Origin: Heliocybe sulcata
Lineage: Eukaryota; Basidiomycota; Agaricomycetes; Gloeophyllales; Gloeophyllaceae
Reading direction: 5' to 3'
DNA length: 64,000 nt
NCBI GenBank assembly: GCA_004369045.1
Contig: ML213505.1
Coordinates: 720,591-784,590 of the forward strand
The notes beneath the pieces were generated by a model, which had not been told where the DNA came from, did no database searches, and was given only the letters and a program-made list of their open reading frames with translations. A program made the position numbers and the translations under genes. This document shows, one piece after another, positions 22,925 to 33,408 of the stretch (the stretch's first letter is position 1; every line of letters starts with the position of its first letter).

Positions 22925-25457
22925 TCAGATGCTCTTTCTCGACTTCGGATTAGCACCCCATGCTGCCCAGTCGAATTGTTTCTGCTTCTGGCCGCCAGGC
23001 TTCAACCGTTTCACGGGAGGTTCGCCGGCTCCCAAACTCTTTCTCTGTCGAGAGATCCCGGCTTTCTTTTCGCTGGTTCGCGCAGGTTCTGGCAAATGAG
23101 GCAATGTCGGGACCTGGTGCGCTGTAACAGGCTTGAGAGGAGGATGTGGGACAGGTGCAGGCGGAGGTCGAGCTTTCTCGCGAGTGGGCTCAGCCTCACG
23201 TATGAGTATCGGCGTCCGGCTCGTAGATCCCTTGAATACCTTTGAAGATTCTGGTTCGAATGCGGATACGGGACCCAATGCTGTGAGCTTGCGGGTCATA
23301 GTGAAAGTTGGGGTCTCTTGATCTCCGCGTTTCGTTGTAGTCCGCCCATGGCCATCGCCGAATCTGGGAGCAGACATAGGAATCCTGATAGGAACCTTGG
23401 GTACGGGTAGGGAGGTCCTGTTCGTGGATGTCTTGTCTTGTCCTGCCGGGTCCACTCCGAAGCGGGGCAGCTTGGACGTGCTCGCCATACTGATATGTCT
23501 CAGATTTGAAGTGGTGACATGGCCATCCGCAGCAGCGCGCTGAGCTTGCTCCTGTGCCATGCCCTCTCCGAACTTGGCTACCTTGCGAAACGGGTTTTTG
23601 GTCTGCGACGATGTCCGGGTGGCAACGGTAGCCTCGCCAAAGCCTTCAATATGCTTCATCTTTCTACGGCTGATCATGTCTGCCACCGACTTTGCCTTCT
23701 TGACATCGCGGCTGGAGAATGTTGATTCCCCTATGAGAGACCGCTGAGGAACGGACGACTGCATGGCGCTGGACGGCTGCCCGGGAACGTGGGAGCCACC
23801 ATTAGGCTGGATTTCGTCTAAGACGCTCCACGGAGGCGGAGGGCGGAAAAGCATGTATTGGGATTCGTCGGCATCGCGAAGGGCGGAGGGGTGATGCCGT
23901 CGTGGTGAAGGATACGGTATACGAGACCGACTTGCGTCGTAAAACCTGGCAGCGGCTCGTCGCGACGATTCAGCTTGACCTTCTAGCGCAGCGACTCTAT
24001 CGTAAAGGACCTCTGCAGGTTCGAACAAGCCAGGCCAGTGGCTAGCGATGAAGGGTGAGTTATCCCTTCCATCGTCGGTCCCGCTTTGGCTGTCATTGCC
24101 GGACACGTATTCCGCATCGCTATCACCATATTGAGGAAAGCCGTCCTCGTCTTCGTCCGAAGAGTATTCATACCCATGGTGCTCTCGTTGATACTCGAAG
24201 GCAAGGAACTCTTCGTCGAGCTCTTCATCACTCCCTTCTAGAGAACGGGAGAAGTTGAGGAAGTCGGGTGCCCCTCCTCGCAGCCTGAAGCTACCTGACG
24301 CTCGGTTTCCTTGGTCCACCTGACCATGAGGGTGCACGGAGCCAGGTGTTGTGGAGGATTTGGTAAATGTAGTCACCCTGTCACTGCAAAACTGGCGCGG
24401 AACAGGTTCAGGCCTGTGAGGCCACCTCACTCTCTTCCCTTGCGATCCGCGTGCACCTTCCTTATAATCTAAGTCCTGTATGTCCAGAGTACATATATTC
24501 CTGGATGAGAATATCGTTTGCTTTTCATCCGAATCGTGAGCGTCGTCAAAATATTCGGCGAGCGTTCGGACGTTCTCGGATAGCAGGTCACTGCAAAATC
24601 TTGGGTCACTGCATGGCTTGAATGTCCCCATACGATGAGCATCCGGTCTGTAGCTGCTGCCTCGCAGATCTAGAGCGCAGTATTCATCCAGCGGACAAAC
24701 ACGATAAATTGACGCACTCACCGATGAAGCTCAATAGCGGGAATCTGTCAAGAGATTTTATAAGGTCACGACCAAGACGTCTGCATCGGTTGAGCCGAAG
24801 TATCCTGAGTGGCCACGGCCCTCTTCGGTGTCTCTGACCAGTAGCTTCGTCCAGTGTCCACAGCAAGGTCCTCTGCAAGCTACGGATGCCGTGCTCGCTG
24901 ACAGTGGTTCCACTGAGATCTAACCCGACAAGACTGTGCAGCGCTTTAAGTTCGGTGATGGTGTTGTCTGTCAGATGCCTGCAGCCCGAGAGATCGAGCA
25001 GCGTTAGCAATGTGAAGTCCGGAGTGGACGGAATGGATTGCAGTATGGGGACATGTTTGTCCGATAGAGGAACGCGGTACGAGCGGAAAGCGTCGGGGAG
25101 ATCATTGAATACTTGTACGATTACGGCCCAGAGACGAGGGTCGACCAGACCGAGGTCGAAATCCTCAGAACCGTACGATGGTACCAGAGCATGCAGGATG
25201 TCATAAGCACCCTCTGCATCGGGAGCCGCATAACGCAGTCGTGCCAAACCAATGAGATGTACTTGATCGACGACTTCTAGCAAGGCCTTTATGCAGAAGT
25301 ACGCGAGAGATGGCACGTAAGACAGCTTTGGATGCGCCTGCGACTCATATGGTCCAGGGGCATAGGCTGGGGGCATCACATATTTCTTGACGGGATACCC
25401 AGCCTCGTCGGTCGTGTATTCTGCCTTCGGGTCATAGAGTTGGATAGGGATGCTCAT
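22925..25457 (-). CDS. Leucine-rich-repeat (RNI-like) protein with long disordered C terminus
   Basis: About 825 residues from two exons. The only intron (about 24671-24722) joins LLSFI to DLRGSS. The N-terminal third is a folded region with a helical start (SLAYFCIKALLEVV) and LRR repeats of the F-box/AMN1 style: LLTLLDLSGCRHLTDNTI, LVGLDLSGTTVSEHGIRS and LRILRLNRCRRLGRDLIKSL. The remaining two thirds are low complexity, with an acidic patch (EGSDEELDEEFLAFEYQ, SSDEDEDGFPQ) and many Ser/Pro/Arg runs. The end is basic (KQKQFDWAAWGANPKSRKSI). No F-box is evident at the N terminus. Proteins of this layout are common in basidiomycete genomes but have no function I can name. It starts 488 bases from FKS1 in a divergent arrangement. 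Confidence 0.85.
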
Positions 25458-25944
25458 GTGGCTGGAGGTGCACTGCTGAACGCGTTGCAGAGCACTGTTC
25501 GGCGCGTCGGCGTCACGTGCCCGAGTGCCTCAGCCAATCGCCTTGTGGGATTGGTAAGTAGAGAAGTGAAGTCTCCGGCGCCTCGTTCTTGAATAATGGC
25601 ATGGTAGCGGTGGTTCTGTGATGCTCCATTCGCATAAGAAGAAGGCGGTGTATGTCGGCGAAGACAGAAAAAACATATCAGACGGAAGACATAAAACCGG
25701 AAAAGGGGTTGGTAACAGTTCCCACGGCTCCATCGCTTGCAGCGGGTGAGCAAGCGCAGAGACCCATCACACTCTCTTCCGTCCATTCGCCATAGAGGGC
25801 TCGCTGGCGTCTGGCCTCTACGCTAATTCCTGTCCTTTCCTCGCGCATGACCCTCTGTTCTGCGCCGCCGCTCCTTTGATATCGACGCGCACTGTCACCA
25901 ACTAAACTCCAACAAGACAACTTACTCGCCAGCTATTCGTCGCT
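25458..25944. promoter_or_regulatory. Divergent promoter between LRR gene and FKS1
   Basis: Non-coding interval of 487 bases between the two starts. The part just before FKS1 (25850-25940) is pyrimidine-rich, typical of a fungal leader. No clear TATA box. Confidence 0.45.
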
Positions 25945-28900
25945 ATGGCTGGTCATCCCGGTTACGGGCTGCCTGCAAACCCACGCGGCAATCCTTTCTC
26001 TCAAGGTTCTAGAGGAGACTACGATACTGATTCTGAGCTGGGCGATGGCTACGGGAGTCGCGCTGGTAGTACCACCCGCCTCGCAAGTAATAATGGATAT
26101 TATGACCAGCCCGGTCAATACGATCCCTACAGTGAGTATTATAGATAATGACGCGGCGGAGCAATGCCCTCGATCAGACGCATCTGGCATCGCGACTCCT
26201 GTTCGCGGTCATTACATAAATCATGCTCTATTCAATTACACGTCGAGCATAGTACTGACTCCGCGGGTTGCAGATCGTGTCAGAGGCGATGCAGAATCAG
26301 AAAAATACGCCCCATCGGTCGACTCCTTCGCAACTATGCCTTCTCACTCTCCCTTCAACGACCCAATGCCAGCTGGCGCCAATGAACCCTATCCTGCTTG
26401 GACCGCCGAGCGGCAAATACCCATGTCCACGGAAGAGATCGAGGACATTTTTCTTGATCTGACCCAGAAGTTTGGCTTTCAGAGGGACTCGATGCGAAAT
26501 ATGGTGCGTAAGACGTCAATATTAGTACAGCCTACTGGTCCTAAGTTTCGCTAGTTTGATTTCCTCATGCAACAACTCGACTCTCGGGCATCGCGGATGA
26601 CCCCAAATCAAGCACTCCTGACCCTCCATGCCGACTACATCGGCGGTCAGAATGCCAACTATCGCAAGTGGTATTTTGCTGCGCAGCTTAACCTTGACGA
26701 CGCCGTGGGCCAGTCTCAAAACCCTGGGCTCCAACGGCTCAAGAGTATCGGTGGCAAGGGTGGTGGCAAAACCGCTGGCGGGAAGTCGCTGGATAGTGCC
26801 TTGAACCGATGGCGCAACGCTATGCACAACATGAGCCAGTACGACCGGCTACGTCAAGTCGCCCTTTTCCTCCTTTGCTGGGGTGAAGGCGGTAATGTGC
26901 GGTTCGTTCCCGAGTGTCTGTGCTTCATTTTCAAGTGCGCAGACGACTACTATCGGAGTGCGGAGTGCCAGAACAGGCTTGAACCCGTTCGCGAGGGTCT
27001 CTATCTTGAGACCATTATCAAGCCTCTGTACCGCTTCATGAGGGATCAGGGTTACGAGGTTGTTGACGGGAAATTCGTGAGAAAAGAGAAGGACCACGAC
27101 CAGATTATCGGCTATGATGATATTAACCAGTTGTTCTGGTATCCCGAGGGTATCGCGAGGATCGTGTTGAGCAATGGGGTGCGTCCTGCTTGAGATTGAG
27201 TTTGCTTTTTCTAATCACGATATTTTTCAGTCTCGTCTTGTTGATCTTGCCGCACCTCAGCGTTTCATGAAGCTCGGGCAGGTTGACTGGAACCGGGTGT
27301 TCTTCAAGACCTACTTCGAAAAGCGTTCCACTGCCCATTTGCTCGTCAACTTCAACCGTATATGGATCTTGCACATTGCCGTCTACTGGTTCTACACGGC
27401 ATACAACTCGCCTAAGGTCTATGCCCCTCACAACAAGCAGTTCCCGTCGGCGCCTATGACTTGGTCTGCAACGGCTTTGGGCGGTGCGGTTGCGACATCG
27501 ATCATGATCGCCGCCACTATCGCCGAGTATACGTATATTCCTACCACATGGAACAATGCGTCGCACCTCACCACTCGGCTCTTTTTCCTCTGCATTGTCC
27601 TGGCTCTTACTGCTGGTCCGACGATCTATATAGCGAAGGTCGACGGGCTGCCGACTACGAACCAGATCCCGTTGATCTTGGGTGTGGTTCAGTTCGGTAT
27701 CTCCGTCGTCGCGACCATCGTTTTCGGTTTCGTTCCTTCAGGCCGCATGTTCGGTGATCGTGTTGCGGGCAAGAATCGCAAGTACATGGCTTCACAGACC
27801 TTCACTGCCTCCTATCCTGCTCTGCCTGGGAGCGCGCGCGCGGCGTCCATCTTGCTTTGGGTCTTGGTCTTTGGCTGCAAGTTCGCCGAGTCCTACTTCT
27901 TCTTGACCGAGTCGTTCAGTAGTCCCATTGCTGTCATGGCGCGCACGAAGGTGCAGGGCTGCAATGACAAGTACTTTGGGAATAGGCTCTGCACAAATCA
28001 GGTGCCATTCACGCTGGCGATCATGTATGTTATGGACTTGATTCTCTTCTTTTTGGACACGTACATGTGGTACATCATGTGGAACGTTGTGTTCAGTATT
28101 ACGAGGAGTTTCTCGTTGGGACTGTCAATCTGGACTCCCTGGAAGGAGGTCTATACCCGGATGCCGAAGAGAATCTTCGCCAAGTTGCTCGCGACTGGCG
28201 AGATGGAGGTGAAATACAAGCCGAAGGTGGGTGTCCTTGAAACTAAGAGGGGGCGGTATACTGACTTCCAAGCAGGTGCTGGTCTCGCAAATTTGGAATG
28301 CTGTCATTATCTCCATGTATCGGGAGCATCTCCTGTCCATCGACCACGTCCAGAAGCTGCTGTACCATCAAGTTGACGGCCCTGACGGCAAACGTACTCT
28401 CCGTGCCCCGCCGTTCTTCACGAGCAATGATGGTAACAGCGGCAGATTCCTACCCGCTGGGGGAGAGGCTGAGCGCCGTATCTCGTTCTTTGCTTCTTCC
28501 CTGACGACCGCGCTCCCTGACCCGCTTCCCGTCGATGCTATGCCCACCTTCACCGTCTTGGTGCCTCATTATTCCGAGAAGATTCTGTTGAGTCTGCGGG
28601 AGATTATCCGTGAAGAGGATCAGAACACCCGTGTTACGTTGCTCGAGTATCTCAAGCAACTTCACCCTGTCGAGTGGGATAACTTCGTTAAGGACACCAA
28701 AATACTCGCTGAGGAGTCCTCCGGCTTCGAGACGAACAGCAGTCCGTTCACATCCCAAAATGAGAAGCGTGGCAGCAAGGCGGATGACCTGCCGTTCTAC
28801 TGCATCGGTTTCAAGACTGCGGCTCCGGAGTACACCCTTCGTACTCGCATTTGGGCGTCGTTGCGGGCACAGACCTTGTACCGCACGGTGTCCGGTATGA

Positions 28901-31846
28901 TGAACTATGCCAAGGCCATCAAGTTGCTGTATCGCGTCGAGAACCCTCAGATTGTCCAAATGTTTGCTGGCAATACTGATCGCCTGGAACGCGAGCTCGA
29001 GCGTATGTCCAGGCGCAAGTTCAAGTTCGCCATCTCCATGCAGCGGTATTCTAAGTTCAACAAGGAGGAGCAGGAGAATGCCGAGTTCCTTCTGCGCGCG
29101 TACCCCGACCTGCAGATTGCGTACCTGGACGAAGAGGTGGGGGCGAAGGGCACGGACCCTAGGATCTTCTCAGTTCTTATCGATGGGCACTCTGAGATCG
29201 ACGAGAAGACTGGCAAGAGGAAGCCCAAGTTCCGCGTCGAATTGCCTGGTAACCCTATCTTGGGTGACGGTAAATCCGACAACCAGAACCACGCTATCAT
29301 CTTCTACCGCGGTGAATACCTGCAGCTCATCGACGCGAACCAGGATAACTATCTGGAGGAATGTATCAAGATCCGGAATATCCTTGGTGAATTCGAGGAA
29401 TATTCGGTTTCGCAGCAGAGCCCGTATGCGCAGTGGGGACACAAGGAATTCAACAAAGCCCCTGTCGCCATTATCGGTACTCGGGAGTACATCTTCTCGG
29501 AGAACATTGGTGTATTGGGCGATATCGCTGCTGGGAAGGAGCAGACATTCGGTACCATGACTGCTCGTGCGTTGGCATGGATCGGAGGCAAGCTCCACTA
29601 CGGTCATCCTGATTTCTTGAACGGCATCTTCATGAACACCCGTGGTGGTGTCTCGAAGGCGCAAAAGGGTCTGCATCTGAACGAGGATATCTTCGCCGGT
29701 ATGAATGCCTTCGGTCGTGGCGGACGTATCAAGCACTCTGAGTACTACCAGTGCGGTAAAGGTCGTGATCTTGGTTTCGGTACCATCCTTAACTTCCAGA
29801 CCAAGATCGGCACTGGTATGGGTGAGCAACTGTTGAGTCGGGAGTACTACTATCTTGGCACGCAACTACCCATCGATCGGTTCTTGACTTTCTACTACGG
29901 TCACCCGGGTTTCCACATCAACAACATTCTTGTCATCTACTCCATCGAGGTGTTCATGCTCACACGTAAGTTCTTTGTGTTGGTTGCAGGCCTAGCGCTG
30001 ACGTCGTCAAATTTCAGTCTTGTTCATTGGTACCTTGAACAAGCAATTGTTCATCTGTAAAGTGGACTCTGATGGGAATGTGCTTGCTGGTCAGCCTGGT
30101 TGCTACAACCTTATTCCCGTCTTCGATTGGATCAAGCGCTGCATTGTGTCCATCTTCTTGGTCTTCTTCGTCGCTTTCTTGCCTCTGTTCTTGCAAGGTA
30201 CTAATGATTTTTTGCGTCTACGGAATCCCCCTGCTAACTTTTGCATGCAACAGAATTGGTCGAGCGTGGAACGGGCTCGGCTTTGATACGTCTCGGGAAG
30301 CACTTCCTGTCCCTTTCGCCCTTCTTTGAAGTGTTCTCCACCCAGATCTATTCCCAGGCGGTGCTGAACAACATGACATATGGCGGCGCTCGATATATCG
30401 CAACTGGACGTGGCTTTGCGACAACCCGTATCACGTTCGCCACGCTTTATTCTAGGTTTGCTGGACCGAGCATATACATGGGCATGCGGAATTTGCTGCT
30501 GCTGTTGTATTCCTCCCTGGCCCTCTGGATACCGCATCTGATCTACTTCTGGTTCTCCGTGCTCTCGCTGTGCATCGCCCCCTTCTTGTTTAACCCTCAC
30601 CAGTTCCTATTCGCCGATTTCATCATCGACTATAGGGAGTTCTTGCGCTGGATGTGTCGCGGAAACTCCAGGACTAAGGCAAGCAGTTGGTACGGGTATT
30701 GCCGTCTTTCTCGTACTATGATTACTGGTTTCAAGAAGAAGAAGCTGGGGCATCCCTCCGAGAAACTTTCCGCGGACGTTCCTCGTGCAGGGTGGAGGGC
30801 GATTATTTTTGCGGAGGTTATCTGGCCGCTCTGCGTCGCAACCATCTTCGTTGTGGCCTACATGTTCGTGAAGTCGTTCCCTGATAGAGAGGGTAAGCAG
30901 AACCCCAGCCCGCTGATCCGCATCGCCGTTGTGGCTGTCGGTCCCGTGGTCTGGAACGCGGCTGTCCTCCTGAGCTTGTTCTTCATCTCGCTCTTCCTCG
31001 GACCAATGCTGGAGGGCTGGGCCAGGTTTGCCTCATTCATGGCGGCCACTGCGCACTTGCTTTGTTTGATCGGAAACGTGGCCTTTGTCGAATTCCTCGT
31101 GAGTCTCTCTTTCTTACGGCACTTAATTTGACGCTCATTGGTGCGTTCTTTATAGTGGTTCTTGGAGCTGTGGGATGTATCGCATGCTGTGCTTGGCATC
31201 ATATGCGTTGTAGCCATCCAACGAGCCATCCAGAAGATCTTGATCTCCGTCTTCCTCTCACGAGAGTTCAAGCATGATGAGACCAATCGCGCCTGGTGGA
31301 CGGGTAAATGGTACGGTCGTGGCTTGGGTTCCTCTGCCATGTCACAGCCTGCTCGTGAATTCATTGTCAAGATCGTCGAGATGTCCCTCTGGAGTTCTGA
31401 CTTCCTCCTGGGTCACATCCTCCTGATGATCTTGACTCCACCGGTCTTGATTCCTTTCATCGACAAATTACATTCGACTATGCTGTGTGAGTTCCCTGAT
31501 TTCGTTTCATTAAAGGGAGGCTCTGACCCGTTGGTCCTCAACAGTTTGGCTGCGTCCCTCCAAGCAGATTCGCCCGCCTCTTTTCTCCACCAAACAGAAG
31601 AGGCAGCGCCGCTGGATCGTAAGTTCTCGACTACGGATGTAGTGGCCAATTCTGACATGAATGCTTCATAGATCATCAAATACACTCTTGTTTATATCAT
31701 CGCCGTTGGGACTTTGGCTGCTCTCGTCGTCTTGCGTATGTCGTCTATTTCTCCGCTCACCCTGCGCATGAGCTTACAACAATCTCGCAGCCATCCTTTT
31801 CCGGGATCAAATCACGTTCAACTGCAGTGTCTGTTCGAATATCTAA
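25945..31846 (+). CDS. FKS1: 1,3-beta-glucan synthase catalytic subunit (FKS family, GT48)
   Basis: Plasma-membrane enzyme that makes cell-wall beta-1,3-glucan from UDP-glucose; target of echinocandins. The protein is about 1,770 residues, normal for the family. It begins with a Gly/Asp/Tyr-rich tail ([20 protein letters not shown]), then the FKS1 domain ([59 protein letters not shown]). An N-terminal membrane block follows, then the large cytosolic glucan-synthase domain with [52 protein letters not shown] and [11 protein letters not shown]-type [19 protein letters not shown]. The C-terminal membrane block ends with [15 protein letters not shown]. About ten short introns include one near 28228-28276. 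The last three exons are very small. The stop is TAA 31844-31846. The two echinocandin hot spots differ from the sensitive yeast form (see findings). Confidence 0.97.
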
Positions 31847-32159
31847 TCGTAGCTGCTCATCGTTATCTTAGTATTGGCGGGGTCCGTCTATCTATATCTT
31901 CATACCGGAGTGACATTGCCATTTGTATATCACCCCATCGGTTCGAGTGGTCTCCTCTGTACTTACATAGTTTCAATGGAAAAACATTCACAAAATTGAT
32001 GTTGCATTCAAGACCCAGACCGAAGATGGTATGTATTATAAGGCTTGATAATGGATACAAGAGATAATACAGCGAACGTATAGTACACATTATGCAGGCA
32101 CTTTCCGTACAGGTGCCATTATAGGCGTAGATATCCAAGCTAGACAATGACGAAACAGG
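31847..32159. other. Intergenic region between convergent FKS1 and glycosylase genes
   Basis: About 310 AT-rich bases, likely holding both 3' ends and polyadenylation signals. No gene seen. Confidence 0.4.
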
Positions 32160-33128
32160 CTAGACGTCCTGGCCATGCATTGTAGCCTCAAGGAACTCCT
32201 CCTTGACCTCCTGCTCCGCGTCTTCAACTTTCCTGTCAAGCTCCTCCTCTTTTACCCCTCTTCGTTCTTTGAGATATGCTTTTAATGGGCACGGCCCCTT
32301 CCCCTGATTCTTACAGCCGGAACACTGCCGTCCATGAGTGACCATGAGCACATGCAGACCGTACTTGAGCTCGTCCGGTATGCGCAGGTCCAGGTGAGCT
32401 TGAGCAAGTACCCTGTCAGCTTTCTGCGGAACCCAACCCAAAAGCCTGCTTAGTCTGTAAACGTGGGTGTCGACTGCAAATGAATCTCGTCCCAAGCAAA
32501 AGAGCAGCACGCATGACGCAGTCTTGGGGCCGACGCCGTCGTACGACACGAGCTCTTTCATGACTTCGTCATCTGTCACTCCTTTCCCGGCGAGATGCTG
32601 GAGAGAGTAGTCTCCGTGTCTGTCTTTAACGGAGGCTAGAAGGTTTTGAATCGTCGCAGCCTTCTTGTTCGCCATTCCACCTGTCCTGAGAGCGGCTACG
32701 ACTTCCGAGCGAGGTGCAGATGCTATTCGGGCGAAGTTGTTCCTCTCGAAGGCATCGTCCAAGTTTTTCTTCGCAGCAGAAGAGTTGCGGCTAGATGTAT
32801 TCTGAGACAAGATGGTCCCTATGAGCGAGTCGATTACGTTGGGAACACCCCCGCATGTCTGGGCCGAATTGTTAGCCACTGACGGGTCCTTGCGCACCGA
32901 TGAACGAGTTGGGTGGTGTTTGGATAAGAGTGTGTGCACTTCAGAAGCCTCTTCGGGTGTTGGGTGAGGATAATCTGGAAAGGGTGAATCGGCAGCATAT
33001 GAATCCAACAGCTTCAGCTTCTTGGACTTCTGCGGTGAAGCAGGACTAGGAGGAACGGAGGATAACTCGGAAGTCGTCAAAGCCGGCGAAGGAGACCGAG
33101 GACGTTTAATTCGCGGACGTGGCGGCAT
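32160..33128 (-). CDS. HhH-GPD DNA glycosylase, endonuclease III-like
   Basis: Base-excision-repair glycosylase of the endonuclease III superfamily, 322 residues, apparently intronless. The N terminus is basic and disordered (MPPRPRIKRPRSPSP, KSKKLKLLDS), likely a nuclear signal. The fold begins with NVIDSLIGTILSQNTSSRNS. The helix-hairpin-helix reads SYDGVGPKTASCVLLF with the catalytic Lys, and FAVDTHVYRLSRLLGW supplies the conserved Asp. After THGRQ the iron-sulfur loop of endonuclease III is altered: only three cysteines are visible (QCSGCKNQGKGPCPLK) instead of four with the C-x6-C-x2-C-x5-C spacing. It may therefore lack the cluster. The C-terminal tail is acidic and Glu-rich. Substrate is unknown; it is not clearly the NTG1 orthologue. 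Divergent from the FHIP gene. Confidence 0.9.
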   Translation of the reverse strand: MPPRPRIKRPRSPSPALTTSELSSVPPSPASPQKSKKLKLLDSYAADSPFPDYPHPTPEEASEVHTLLSKHHPTRSSVRKDPSVANNSAQTCGGVPNVIDSLIGTILSQNTSSRNSSAAKKNLDDAFERNNFARIASAPRSEVVAALRTGGMANKKAATIQNLLASVKDRHGDYSLQHLAGKGVTDDEVMKELVSYDGVGPKTASCVLLFCLGRDSFAVDTHVYRLSRLLGWVPQKADRVLAQAHLDLRIPDELKYGLHVLMVTHGRQCSGCKNQGKGPCPLKAYLKERRGVKEEELDRKVEDAEQEVKEEFLEATMHGQDV

Positions 33129-33408
33129 TCTAAAGCGTTAGCAACTGTGGAGAACGACGCAGAGAGGCGAGCCTTGGTCGGAGGCAATCCTTGGTCGGAA
33201 GTGTCAGTCTCGGCTTGTTCCGGCTTGTTACCGTCGCGTCGGGACCAATGGCTTTGCTTCCTTCCTGCTGGTCTATGCTACGTCGGTGAAAGCTACGCTG
33301 CTTGGGCACTGCTTAAGCCAGGGATCATCCTGATTATACCAAAACTGCTCAGTGTGCTTAAAGGAGCTCCGTCCGATATACAGAGCAACCGAACCAAGGG
33401 TTCTGAGC

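Noticed and set aside
28907-29865. Long alternate frames on both strands within FKS1
   Set aside because: They overlap the highly conserved glucan-synthase exon and show Ser/Arg-rich shadow composition.
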